Made by a program: the position numbers and the translations under genes. Under the pieces are notes generated by a model. It saw only the letters and a program-made list of their open reading frames with translations, was not told the origin of the DNA and did not search any database. 64,000 nucleotides of DNA from Lumbricus terrestris (taxonomy: Eukaryota; Annelida; Clitellata; Crassiclitellata; Lumbricidae): the NCBI GenBank assembly GCA_949752735.1, contig OX457037.1:70711829-70775828 (forward strand), in the 5' to 3' direction. Shown piece by piece: positions 21,777 through 33,739 of the stretch (position 1 is its first letter; every line of letters begins with the position of its first letter).

Positions 21777-23115
21777 CAATTGCTCGGCGCTTCGGCGTGA
21801 AACTCCGTTGCAGTGTCCGCTCTGCAGTCGGGAGCGCCTCTGAGTTGTAAGAAAGAGGGCATGAAGGGGCGCTATAACAAGTGCACGTACATTAGGGTGG
21901 TCGCATCTGTAATGGCAAATTTTCAACTTCATTTTTGTTCTTTCCGCAACCCCCCATTTGGTGCCACTTGGTAAAAGACTGATGCAGCCCAAAAATAATC
22001 CCGATAGAAAAATATTTAGGACTAGCACAACGTGTTTGAAGTTTTGGATTTTACGAAATTTCATCGTCTTTTTGAGTATAATGCTAATTTAGCTACATTT
22101 TTGGACCTATGACTAGTTTTAAAAGAAATGCAACATTCTTTTACTCAAGCACGACTGACAAGTATGTCTGACTTCTACAATGATGATAATGGTTTGTTAT
22201 ATATTTTCATGAACAATTGACCATCACAATAGTATTTGACTCGTGAGTCCCTGAGATTGATGACCATAAACCTTTACTATAAATATACTTTAAATTTATG
22301 TTAGCTGCCATTGGCACTAGTCTTTGCTGTTGAGTTGCTTGACTCGGGTTCTGCTAAAAATAAAGATAGCCCCTCCCGCTTCTGGCTTGGCCGACCAGAA
22401 GTGATACAGCACTTAGGCCATTAGTGTTAAGCTACCGAACCCACTGCTGTAAAACCGATCTGCGTGTCGTGCTATAGTGGGCCGTATTTCGTATAACATG
22501 TACTTGTAATCATTCTGCGGTGTGTCAGATTGGGTGATTAAATGAAGATTATTGTAGTAGAAAGTCAACACATTGCCATGTTCTTTTGATAGTCCTGATT
22601 TCTATCTACAGGGATTCTTTGTTACACTAAAGACTCTTTATTACATGCTTAACTTTAACACAAATTCTGATATAATACGGACAAGGACCTCAATAATAGT
22701 TGAACTAGAGAAAACTACTGATGACACATGTTTTTTCGATTATTGTGGTAATCAGAGCAGAATGACACAGCGCATCACAGATAAGATTTATCAAGAGTTG
22801 CTGTAAAGAAATGAATTAACATAGATGTTGAAATTATTGAGATCATAATTTTTATAGATCAAAGAAATTACTTATTACTACATAGGAGTCAAAAAGTAGC
22901 TTTTAAACAACTTCCAAAGAGAGCATCATAATTGAGTGCCTGATGAAGACTACTCACATTGTTGTCTATTTCATAATATAGAAGTTATCCAATTAAAAGT
23001 ATAAGCTTACTTTTAGAGCTGAAAACATGAACACAGAGTCAAACAATTGACACAGAAAGTGCTGTCAAGAGTGGACTCAAATTACACTGCCTTTATTAGC
23101 TATTGTAAATTAACT

Positions 23116-24971
23116 CGTCGTCGTCGTCGGTGCCTTATTCGTACGTCCGAACTTTGGCGGCACAAAGGACGATCTGTCTCCAAGAGGATCTCTGCTGCGC
23201 TGCTCGAATTGCCTGCTCCAACGTCATCCCAGTCCACTCCTTCACGTCGTCGACCCACGCCCTACGTGGTCTTCCGCGTCTTCTCTTTCCCTCCGTTTCT
23301 CCAGTGATTATATCCTTCTCCAGACAGTTTTCCTTCCTCATGATGTGACCAAAGTAACTTAACTTCCTCCCTACTACCTCTCCCCAAAGCCGCTCGCCAC
23401 CCACCTCCTGTAGCACCTCCTCATTCCTTCTCTTAGCCGTCCACGGTATTCTTAGTACTCTTCTGTATGATGTCGTTTCAAAAGCCTTTATTCTTCTCAC
23501 TTCACTCTTCCTGTATGTCCATGACTCCGCTCCATATGTTGCAACTGGCCATATTAGTGTCCTCAGCATTCGCAGTTTGGTTGGTATGGTGATGCCTCTG
23601 TTTTTCCATACCGTACTCATGCCTGACAACACTCCCTTCGCCATTCCCAGTCTTGCCCTTATATCCTCATCACATCTTCCATCCACAGTTATTTGGGCTC
23701 CTAGATATTGCATCTTATCCACCTGTTGCAACACCTCTCCCTCCACATAAATTTCAATCTCTCTGCTATCCCGCACTTGTTTCATGCACATACGAGATCT
23801 CCGCAGAATCCGACCTATGCTCGACTTTAAAACTGCATCCACAATAGCCACATCCATAGTTCATGCGAAACTTGATTACTGCAACTCTCTCTTCCTAAAC
23901 ATTGATATAACCCAAATTAATCGCCTCCAAGCTATCCAGAATGCCCTTGCTCGTGCAGTGACGAAAACCCCCAAACGTCACCACATCACTCCTGTTCTGA
24001 AATCACTTCACTGGCTCAAAATACCTGAACGCATCGAATACAAAGTCCTCTCACTCACTTACAATACACTTCAATCATCCCAGCCGTTCTACCTTCGTCA
24101 GTTGTTCACCATCCAGCCACCTCGTTCAACACGCTCCTCATCCTCCATTACCCTGCTTCGCCCTTCCATCACTTCATCACTGAAATTCGCAAACCGCTCC
24201 ATAGCCATTGCCGTTCCACCTCTCTGGAACAAACTTCCGCCAGCACTTCGGCAAACTTCCGACCCATCATACGAACTCACCAAAACTCCACCTCTCGCTA
24301 TCTCCCCACAGGTCTTTCACTCAAAACTGAAAACATTGCTCTTTCAAAAATCCTATCCTGATTCTTCCTCTTCTACTCACATCCCCCGTCACTTCAACTC
24401 TAAACATCACCCACCTTAGCTGTCCATCTATCTGCCTGCCTGACTCTCTGGACTTGACCCGCTGCCTACCGATTTCAAGCGCCTGTGAATAAGCTGGTTC
24501 CCGCGACTTGGCTTTTGTGGGCGCTGTAGAAGTCCCGAGATTACGATTACGATTACGATATCTGTAGTCATCACTTTCGTTTTTCCTTTGTTAAATATCA
24601 ATCCATATTTTTTCCCTGCATCCACCACCCTCTGTATCAGTTCTTGAAGCTCCTCCGATGATGTGGCAACCAGCACAATATCATCCGCATATCTGAGATT
24701 TGACACTCTTCTTCCCCCTATTTTGAATCCTCCCTTATATTGTTCCAGAGCCTCTCGCATTGCCATTTCCGCCACCAAGTTGAATAGATAGGGGGATAGT
24801 ACACATCCCTGTCTTACCCCCCTGCCAATTTTAAACCACTCTGATAGTACACCTGCTATTCTCACTGCTGCTCTCTGTCCTTTGTATAATCTGTTGATGA
24901 TTGCAACCAGATGCGGTGGAAAGCCCATCTCCAACATGGTTATCCAAAGCCGTCCATGTTTTATGCAAAAT
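23116..24971 (-). pseudogene. Non-LTR retrotransposon (RTE-like), 5'-truncated, itself interrupted
   Basis: On the minus strand 24965-24565 encodes reverse transcriptase: ITMLEMGFPPHLVAIINRLY, then GVRQGCVLSPYLFNLVAEMA, then the catalytic LRYADDIVLVATS. After the inserted LINE it continues at 23783-23135 with MKQVRDSREIEIYVEGEVLQ, then YLGAQIT and RRGRPRRAWVDDVKEWTG. It ends in a (ACG)n tail at 23116-23130. The TSD TAAATTAACT is perfect (23106-23115 and 24972-24981). Clade assignment (RTE-like) rests on the short trinucleotide tail and the C-terminal sequence. Confidence 0.85.
23783..24560 (+). pseudogene. CR1/Jockey-type LINE 3' end nested in the RTE-like element
   Basis: A single plus-strand frame to 24419 encodes the C-terminal region: MHIRDLRRIRPMLDFKTAST, LDYCNSLFLNIDITQINRLQ, LKSLHWLKIPERIEYKVLSL, IAIAVPPLWNKLPPALR. 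It is followed by GCGCCTGTGAATAAG...GGGCGCTGTAGAAG and a (GATTAC)n tail at 24535-24560. It sits between RTE codons encoding KTKVMTTD and KQVRDSREI, so it is younger than the RTE-like copy. 5'-truncated, but the remaining frame is intact. Confidence 0.85.
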
Positions 24972-26043
24972 TAAATTAACTACCTATTATAAATTAGCAT
25001 GAAAGGCTATAGTGTCAAACACGTAAGCTATATGCGACTCAAAATCTCTACATCATGCTCAGCAATGGATCCAGCTGAAATTACAGTGGCCGCATGAACA
25101 TCTCAGACGACCAACCAATTCAAGGGTATAAGTATAGCACTCTCAAGACAACACCCATTGGTACACCCTTGGAGGCAGATGAACACCTTCCTTGGGCAAC
25201 ATGCCAGAGATTTCACTTTGAGGGAAGTGAATCGTGAAAACTACAACATAGCTCAAACCCATGCAAAGACCTAATGCAATTTGAATTGTGAGAAAGTGTA
25301 ATAATGCTTCAGCTCGAAAACATTTTAGCCTAAATTTGAGGTAAAAATTCGCATCTAAAAATAATGGATTTCTACTTTTTAACATTACTACAGTTCCTTG
25401 TACCCAGTAACCCCATGAAATATGACGGTAGAAAAAGAAATATTTCTCGGAAATCAGACCTCATGAAGAATTTTGGTGATTTTGCAGAATAAATTAATTA
25501 TATAGGGCACAGATGAAACCGCACAATTTTTTTATTTTTCCCCAATATAATTTATACTATTACTGTTCCCTTACTGTAGCAGTCTAAGAACAATACGCTA
25601 TTACAATGTATAATCAATCAAGACAAGGCAAAACAGGTACTATTTGTAAAGAAATAAGATATGATAGATATTATCTGTGATGCGGTGTGTTATACAGGTT
25701 TTCTAGCCTTAGAGGAATTTTTCTTGAAGTGGCGCTATATAAATTGAAGATCATGATTACGATGACAGTAGCATCATCATGTTTAAGTGTGGAGCAACTA
25801 CAGGTAGTTGAATTGATTCCTGGTTTGAAGATTCCTGGTTGACTACAGCCATATAGCTACTTTTGAGCATTATAAGTCTTGCTATTATAAGGGTAAAACT
25901 TTGATGGCGTTATGCTAGTCCTAAATATTAATATTTTGTCTTACAACTTTTTGTGTGATGTTTCTGGGGAGAATGGAACCAAACGACGCCTTGGGGAACA
26001 GTCAATTCCCACTTTCATTTTTAACGACCACCCTAACGTACAT

Positions 26044-26469
26044 ACCAACAATATACAGGGTGGGTAAAAAAATCCCCCATTGGTGTTTTGCCAGTTTCTT
26101 GACCAAAAGTAAGAATTTAGAAACGAAATTTTACAGGCTTAACCCTCATCCTACCAAGTGGGGTCCGTTCGGACCCCAAGCACATAAACTGCTGTGCAAC
26201 TTTTTTTCGATAAATGATTAAGAGTCGGCATTTTATGAATTTGTCTATAGGTCTGTCCTACATTATATGCTGAAGCTACTTTTTTGAAAGAAATTATTTT
26301 GAATTTTTAATAAAAAAATTCTGTTGGGGTCCGATCGGACCCCAACGTAAAACAGCTTGCGCATGAGCTTTTTAGCCAATGCAGAGCTGGATTTCTGCAA
26401 CTCTGCATTACAAGATTTGGGTTCTAAGACCGTTTTTCAAAGGAGAATTCGCCAAGGTAATGTTATTTA
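26044..26469. other. Non-coding: MITE fragment and GGTCCG palindromes
   Basis: A truncated mariner-like MITE begins at 26055 (TA-CAGGGTGGGTAAAAAAAT) and breaks off at about 26142. It is followed by two palindromes, GGGGTCCGTTCGGACCCC near 26161 and GGGGTCCGATCGGACCCC near 26327, which look like the ends of another inverted-repeat element of about 190 bp. Confidence 0.5.
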
Positions 26470-27327
26470 TGTACATAACCCAAAAAATACATGCATACAT
26501 ACGTACAAACATACACACAAACATACATACAAACATAAATGCACACATTCATATATCACAAATGTATGTACATAAAAGCAAAGCTACATGCATGCATACA
26601 TGCATGCTGAATACTAACATATATTCAGACACGAATACGTGCAAATAAGCACACACATGCAAGCATACATACAAGCATACACACATACATACAAACATAC
26701 ATGCACACATTCATGCATGAATACCTGCATGTTTGACAATTGTTTGCTCATCATGTATGTATGTATATTGATGTATGCATGAATGTATGTATGTTTGTAT
26801 GTATGTATGTGTGTGCATGTATGTGTATGTATGTATGCATGCGTGTATGTATGCATGTATGTATGTATGTATGTGCAAACGTGCTTGCATACATACGTAC
26901 GTGTATGCATACATTTGGGTATTCACACATACGTGCATACATAATTATAGACATTCATGAATACATACTGCTCACATACATGCATACATACATACATATA
27001 TGCATGCATAAATACAAACATACATACATGCATACATATATACAATATATACATACAATATATACAAAATTATACATACAATACATACAATACATACATA
27101 AATACATCATCGTACATACAAACATACATAATGTATGTGCGTATGTATGTATGTATGTATGTATGTATGTATGTATGTATGTATGTATGTATGTATGTAT
27201 GTATGTATGTATATATGTATGTATCATACATGCATACATGTATGTATGTATTGTATGTATGGCACATACATACAATATATACAGTACATATATACACACA
27301 TACATACAATGTCATACATACATACAT
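26470..27327. repeat. (CATA)n / (TATG)n microsatellite block
   Basis: About 850 bases of imperfect CATACATA repeats that switch strand polarity several times (CATA to about 26700, TATG to about 26870, CATA to about 27115, pure TATG at 27140-27235, then CATA to 27327). The many Met/Cys/Tyr/Val or His/Thr/Tyr/Ile frames over it are repeat translations, not genes. It ends exactly at the left end of TAGGGTGGTC copy 2. Confidence 0.95.
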
Positions 27328-29412
27328 TAGGGTGGTCTCATCTGCAATGGCAAATTTTCAACTTCAGTTTCATTCTTTCTCCAACCCACCATTTGGTGCC
27401 ACTTGGTAAAAGACTGTTGTAGCCCAAAAATTATGCCGATTGAAAAATATTTAGGACTAGCACAACGTGTTTGAAGTTTTGGATTTTACGAAATATCATC
27501 GTCTTTTTGAGTATAAGGATAATTTAGTCACATTTTTTACCTGTGACTAGTTTTAGCAAAAAGACTACATTATTTTACTCAAGCACAACTGTCAAATATG
27601 CCTAACTTCTAAAAGGATGATAATGGTTTCTTATATATTTTTATGAACAATTGACCATCGCAATAGTATTTGACTCGTGAGTCTCTGAGATCAATGACCA
27701 CAAACCTATACAAGTAAGCCAACACATTGCTATGTTCTTTTCGTAGGTCTGATTTCTAATTACAGGAATCATTTGTTACACTAAAGGCTCTTTATTACAT
27801 GCTTAACTTTTACACAAATTCTGATATAACACAGACCGTCGGACAAGGACCTCAATAATAGTTGAAATAGAAAAAAATACTGAGGATATTTTCGTTTATT
27901 GTGGCAATCAGAGCAGAATGACAAAGCGCATCACAGATAAAATTTATCAAGAGCTGCTGTAAAGAAATGCATTAAAATAGATGTTGAAATTATTGAGATC
28001 ATAATTTTTATAGATCTATGAAGTTACTTATTACCACACAGGAGTCAAAGAGCAGCTTTTAAACAACTTCTAAAGAGAGCATCATAATTGATTGCCTGGA
28101 TTTTTATAGATCTATGAAATTACTTATTACCACACAGCTGTCAAGGAGCAGCTTTTAAACAACTTCTGAAGAGAGCATCATAATTGAGTGCCTGGTGAAG
28201 CTTACTCACATTGTCACATTTCATAATATAGAATTTATCCCATTAAAAGTATACTTTTAGAGTTGAAAGAATGAACACAGAGTCAAACAATTGACACAGA
28301 AAGTGCTGTCAAGAGTGGACACAAATTACACTCCATTTATTAGCTATTATAAATAAACTGCCTATTATAAATTGCATGAAAGGCGATGGTGTCAAACACA
28401 TAAGCTATGGGCTACTCAAAATCTCTACATCATCCTCAGCAATGGATCTAGCTGAAATTACAGTGGCCACCAACCAGGACATCTGAGACGACCAACCAAT
28501 CCAAGGGAATAAGTATAGTACCCTCAAAACAACACCCATTGCTACACTCTTGGTGGCAGATGAACACCTTCCTTGGGCAACATGCCAGAGATTTCACTTT
28601 GAGGGAAGTGTATCGTGAAAACTAGGCCTACACCATAGCTCAAACCCATTCAAACACCAAATGCAATTTGAATTGTGAGACAGGGTAATAATGCCTCGGG
28701 TTGAAAACATAGTGGCCTAAATCTGAGATAAAAATTCTCATCTAAAATGGGTTGCTACTTTCAATATTACATCAGTTCCTTGTACCAAGTAACCCCATGA
28801 ACAATGACGGTAGAAAAACAAAGATTTATGAGAAATCAGACCTCATTAAGAATGTTGGCGATTTTGCAGAATAGATTAATTACGTAGGACACAGATGAAA
28901 CCACAAAAATATTATATTTATCCCTATAATTGTATGCTATTACTGTTCCCTTGCTGTAACAGACTAAGAGCAATAAGCTACTATTATCAATCACGACAAC
29001 AAGACAAAACAGATAGTATTTGTAAAGACATAAGATATGATAGATGTTATTCTGTGATGCGGTGTGTTATACAGGTTTTCCTGACATTGATGAATTTCTC
29101 TTGAAGTGGCGCTATATAAGTTGATGATTATGATTACGATAACAGTAGCATCATTATGTTTAAGTGTGGACCAACTACAAGTAGTTGAATTAATTCCTGG
29201 TTTGAAGATTCCTGGTTGATTACAACCATATAGCTACTTTTGAGCATTAGAAGACTTGCTATTATAAGGGTAAAACTTTGATGGCGTTGTGCTAGTCCTA
29301 AATATTAATATTTTCTCTTACAACTTTTTGTGTGATGTTTCTGAAGAGAATGGAACCAAATGGCGCCTTGGAGAACACTCAATTTAAACTTTCATTACTA
29401 ACGACCACCCTA
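27328..29412. mobile_element. TAGGGTGGTC transposon copy 2
   Basis: The left end is TAGGGTGGTCTCATCTGC and the right end ACGACCACCCTA. The TSD ACATACAT is present on both sides; it is a repeat word of the surrounding microsatellite, so it is weaker evidence than in copies 1 and 3. It is about 2.1 kb, lacks the LINE insertion of copy 1 and has a roughly 80-bp local duplication around 28000-28180 (TTTTTATAGATCTATGAA to AGAGAGCATCATAATTGA). No transposase frame is visible. Confidence 0.9.
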
Positions 29413-29893
29413 ACATACATACATACATACATACAATACATACATGTGTATGTATGTTCGTATGTACATACATGTATATATATACATTATGCATATATGT
29501 ATGTATGTATGCATTGTATGTAAGTATGATACATATACATGCATACATACATACATACATACATACATACATACATACATACATACATACATACATACAT
29601 ACATACATACATACATGCATGCATACATTCACAGGCACATACATAATATTACATATACATGCATATTATACATACATACACCACTGCATGCGTACATAAT
29701 TACCTACAAGCATACATACATACATACATTTATACAGACATACATACATACATACATGCATAGGCTACATACATACATACATACATACATACATACATAC
29801 ATACATACATACATACATACATACATACATACATACATACATACATACATACATACATACATACATACATACATACATGCATACATACATATA
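29413..29893. repeat. (CATA)n microsatellite
   Basis: Long near-pure CATA tracts, for example 29540-29613 and 29770-29878, continue the microsatellite that was split by transposon copy 2. All long frames here are repeat translations. Confidence 0.95.
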
Positions 29894-30085
29894 CTCATAA
29901 ACGGTATACTTCATCATAACCATTTCTGTAGTTGTTGCACTTTTATTATTAGTGGTAGTAGTTCACCATGAGTTGTCGACATTATGAGTTGTATTTGAAA
30001 GTCTTAGTCATTACTTCAGAGTTCACAGATGCATCAGTAAATCTTTTCTCCATCATCATTAGGGATCTCTCCCACGCTTTTGCCG
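29894..30085. other. Non-coding spacer
   Basis: Nothing recognised between the microsatellite and the foldback MITE. Confidence 0.5.
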
Positions 30086-30919
30086 CCGGTGTAAAGGTTT
30101 CAAATTACCCCCTCTTAAACATTACCCCCCGGTAACTTGAAACCGGTTTCAGATTACCCCCCGGTAATCTGAAACCGGTTTCAAATTACCCTCGGGGGTA
30201 ATCTCAAATGGGTTTCATTCTACCCCCTACGGTTTCAGGTTACCCCCATATGAAACATTCATCCAGCTTCTATTTCATCTCTAAAGAACTTTCATCCAGC
30301 TTCCATTTCTCAACCAGAGAACCTTTATCCAGCCTTCAATTCACCAGCAGAGAACCTTCATCCAGCTTGCATTTGTCAAGCCTTGTTTTCGTAAATCCGG
30401 CTTCTATTTCACCTAGAGAAAACCTTCATCCAGCTTCTATTTCACCTCTAGAGAACCTTTACCCAGATTCCATTTCACATCTATAGAAATTTCATCCAGC
30501 TTCCATTTCCCAACCGGAGAACCTTAATCCAGCTTCTATTTCTCAAGCCCTATTTTCGTCAATCCAGCTTCTATTTCACCAACAGAAAACCTTCATCCAG
30601 CTTCCATTTCTCAAGCCTTGTTTTCGTCAATCCAGCTTCTATTTCACCTACAGAAAACCTTCATCCAGTTTCTATTTCACGGCTAGAGAACCTTCATCCA
30701 GCTTCCATTTGTCAAACGTTGTTTTCTTCAATCCAGCTTCTGATTTTTTCATGTCTGACACTTACTTAAATGGGTTGACGAAAACAACTTTGTGGGTGAA
30801 ATAGAAGCTGGATTAACGAAAACGACGCTTGAGAAATGGAAGATTAATTTGAAATCGGTTTCAAGTAAGCGGGGGGTAATGTTTAGGTGGGGGTAATTTG
30901 AAACCTTTACACCGGCGCA
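30086..30919. mobile_element. Foldback MITE, GCCGGTGTAAAGG termini, with tandem core
   Basis: The left end is GCCGGTGTAAAGGTTTCAAA and the right end is its complement. Subterminal CCGGTTTCAGATTACCCC-type units repeat several times. The core (30245-30860) is an array of a roughly 40-60 bp unit with the words TTCATCCAGCTTCCATTTC and CTATTTCACC, ending with the same words inverted. Relatives of the termini are at 13774 and 56013, and of the core at 39565-39850. Frames over it (e.g. 30208-30486) are repeat translations. Confidence 0.8.
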
Positions 30920-31462
30920 GGAACATTAGTGCCTCCTCTCCTCCTTCCTGCTCTTCTCTGATACCTGTTTCTGCCTTCCTATCATGGTCATAAATTACTA
31001 AGCGTCTGGCTCCTAATACGGCTGCCGCGTTCCTTTCACTGACCGTCTAGTGATAAGTTAATTTGGTATGGTTCTGTGATAAGTTTTAACACATGTGGTC
31101 TCTTAATCAATTCAGCCAAGAACTCATCGTTACCAGGGTTCACGTTTGAACTTAGAAGCCAGTTCTAAAGACGCTGTAGTATTAATGGTCTCAACAGTTG
31201 TTTCTAACTTAATGCATTTCCGTTCTGGTCTTAAGAATCCTTTTCATTAGAAGCAGCAACTGGACTTCTCAATCAACTTATTAGGGGGATTCCTCTGAAG
31301 TTCCTAGAAATTGTCGGTAAATAAGTTTGACCACATGTAAAAGTCCTTAATATTTCTTGGACTTCTGTTCCTGATTGTGTTGACGGCATCCTATAATTCA
31401 ATTTCCTTTAACCAATGAGTGCAGAGGATAGTTTCACAGGGTAAAGCACACATGCTCAACAT
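30920..31462. other. Non-coding region
   Basis: No gene or repeat recognised. Confidence 0.4.
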
Positions 31463-31662
31463 TGTATGCATGTATGTATTTATGTATGTATGTATGTATG
31501 TATGTATGTATGCATGTATGTATGTATGTATGCATGCATGCATGTATGTATGTATGTATTTGTGTATTATGTATGTTTGTATGTATGAGCACGTGCTATC
31601 GAGCCCCTTCAGAGCCTCTGAGTAGAGAGCTTGAAGGTGCGCTTTAGCAAGTGCACAAACAA
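31463..31662. repeat. (TATG)n microsatellite and SINE 1 3' end
   Basis: TATG repeats at 31463-31585 are followed by the 3' end of SINE family 1 (GAGCCTCTGAGTAGAGAGC, then GGTGCGCTTTAGCAAGTGC) at about 31605-31662. The tRNA-like head is absent. Confidence 0.7.
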
Positions 31663-32824
31663 ACTACGACGCCTGGTCCTGTATTCCACTATCTGTGCAC
31701 CGTGAACAATTGAAAGTTGCCAAGTTGTCTAAAAATCGATTTTGCATATAATAACTTTTATTGAAGCGTTGTTAAAAGCATCCCGCAATACGGGTTCCTC
31801 TCTGCCGAAAGCAAAGACTTTTATGCCTTATTTAGCGGGTATGAAGAATTATTACTGGACATTTAAATAACCTGACTAACAAGAAACCAGATTGTTAATG
31901 AAAAATGTAATCGAATATATTATCACAAAGACATACAATTAGGCAGTTTCCTAATTACTTATTTCGCGTTATTTAATAATTTTTTTTATCTTATCCTTAT
32001 CTTCACTCGACAGATGAATTCTTCTTCACACCAATGTTCTACGCTCGGAAAACTGTCTTGAAGCTTCGGATTCTTCCGTGTAGTAGCAACCAAGTGCTTT
32101 CGTAAATGATGTGGAATATAGACACCCAGTGGCACAACTAGGGGGTGCTGGGGTGTGCTTGAGCACCCCCCAGGGCTAAAAATATATATATAGCACTATA
32201 AAAACACGGAATCTATTTAAAGTACCGATAATATAGGACTGAACTCTGAATAATTAATTCCGTAGCCCAACCTTAACAATTAATAATTAATTCTTTTAGT
32301 GATAATAATGTAGGACTTTACTTTCCACATCCATTCTAGCTGGATATTTATCATTTCAATCAATCTCTGCCACTTTGTCTGAACTAAAATAGCGGAGAGT
32401 CCTAATTGCCTTGTCTCGTCTTCAACCCTCATCCGAACAAGCGAAAATGCATCTTAATTTGAACAAAGGGGGTCTGGCCAGATTTTTCATGGGTAATAGT
32501 GCTTTTTATATGCCAATTTTGCAAGATGATATCATAGCAACTCAAAACAAGAATGTATGCAATATGCAATATAAATCATTTTTATGATGAATTTGAAATT
32601 AAATGTTTAATTACAATAATTGTGACAGTTTGTCATACATGTTCATTGTTGCAATAGCTGTCTATCTATAAAATATTGAAATCAAAATTAAGAAACCATA
32701 ATTTTAGTAAAATTAGTACCGAAAGCTCTTATGATCAGAGTCAGCATGACTGTTTTCTAGAAAATATCTATAAAAAATATTGGAATAGGACTAAACCTAA
32801 AATGTAAACATGACAATTTGCACA
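31663..32824. other. Non-coding region
   Basis: AT-rich; no gene seen. CAGTGGCACAACTAGGGGGT at about 32130 resembles the left end of a hAT-type element, but no matching right end is visible. At 32762-32810 there is a roughly 50-base block (ATATCTATAAAAAATATTGG and on) repeated at 35578-35625. Confidence 0.4.
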
Positions 32825-33669
32825 TGGCAAAAACTTACTAGGATCGGTTGATTTTCCTGAAGGATCTCTTTTGGCAACAACAAGTTGTCCAGTTCCTGTT
32901 TCGTAGATGTGCTGATTATGTAAGTAATTTCCTTTGTGAAGCAACTTTTTCCATATTTTTCTACGTCCTTCAGATCTGAGTCGATAGCTCAATGCGTGCT
33001 GTACTTCGATTTCAGTCTTGTGGGCTTGCTGTAGATGCCGAGCAAGACTTTTTGACGCTTTGCCACAAAATACGCAATAATTCACTTTATCCCATATTCG
33101 TTTTGCAACTTCTCCACCAATAACGATTAACAACATTTTTGGAAAACTTCACTATAATCCCAGATGTTGGTGAAGATGCAACTTCTCTTCTCCGAATCCC
33201 TGACTGTGACTTAACAGAAAAAGAACTGGTGAATTTGGTCTTCAGATTTACTTTCTCATTAAAATTCAGATCACGAGTAAAGTTTTTTGAACTGATTGAA
33301 GAATCAACTGTCTGATATTCAAATGAATGATTAGCTGGGTAAACGAAGATTGTTTCAGTGTTGTTGTGCAGAATATCATTAAATGGAAGTCTCTCTCTTG
33401 CACCACAGACACTAACTGTCTCGTTATTCAAAATTGCATGAGCCTCAAGTGGAGGTGCATTTCCTTCTGTCAGAAAATTTGAAATATCTTGACTTGTTTC
33501 GAGCATCAAAGCTTCTGGATTAACTTCTATTTCACCCAATTGCAAAATAAGTTTTCTAGTCCAATTTTGCTGTTGGCTGACTGGTATCTGCATTACTGTC
33601 TGTGTATAGATGTGAGTGTTTGGTGCAGATGTGCATGATAATGTCATTCCATCACCCAGAAAGTCAACG
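32825..33669 (-). CDS. C2H2-finger protein, downstream exon(s); possibly TE-derived
   Basis: On the minus strand an exon starts at 33669 after ...TTATACAG and reads VDFLGDGMTLSCTSAPNTHI, on to a 180-residue low-motif region. A second frame, offset by one, starts around 33130 and reads KVNYCVFCGKASKSLARHLQ, a C2H2 finger (C-x2-C...H-x3-H type), then GRRKIWKKLLHKGNYLHNQH, GTGQLVV, and LPCANCHV, a second half-finger. The frame change near 33087-33136 needs either a short intron or a frameshift. The finger-GNYLHN-LPC order resembles orphan finger proteins common in fish and invertebrate genomes, some of them transposon-derived. Gene status is uncertain. Confidence 0.5.
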
Positions 33670-33739
33670 CTGTATAATAAGCATTAGACAATATAGTGCC
33701 TATTATTTCTTTTGTCATTATCCTGATTAAAAATTCCAT

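Larger units (their letters stand above)
20874..21892 (+). mobile_element. tRNA-derived SINE (family 1), split by a LINE insertion
   Basis: The left part (20874-20980) begins GTGGGGCGCGGTGGTGTAGTGG with a pol III A box TGGTGTAGTGG and a perfect B box GGTTCGAATCC, and runs to CACTCGCAATT. The right part resumes at about 21777 with CAATTGCTCGGCGCTTCGGCG and finishes with GAGCGCCTCTGAG...GGGGCGCTATAACAAGTGC. In the intact copies (55314-55535, 61311-61545) these two parts are contiguous. The interruption is a CR1 fragment; CAATT on both sides may be its short target duplication. Confidence 0.85.
21893..26035. mobile_element. TAGGGTGGTC transposon copy 1, carrying nested LINEs
   Basis: It starts TAGGGTGGTCGCATCTG and ends ACGACCACCCTA. 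The TSD ACGTACAT is perfect on both sides (21885-21892 and 26036-26043). Without the LINE insertion at 23116-24971 it would be about 2.3 kb, closely matching copy 2 (27328-29412) along its length. I see no transposase frame; the interior contains a GTGGCGCTATATAAATTG-type LINE/SINE 3' end near 25728. The 8-bp TSD points to a hAT-like mechanism. Confidence 0.9.

Noticed and set aside
26470..27327. CRISPR-like array
   Set aside because: Short tandem repeats without regular unique spacers, in a eukaryotic, intron-containing context.
26614..27422. Many long Met/Cys/Tyr/Val- and His/Thr/Tyr/Ile-rich frames on both strands
   Set aside because: They are translations of (CATA)n/(TATG)n in every frame, with no start context or conserved motif. 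The same applies to 29384-29971 and 31419-31647.
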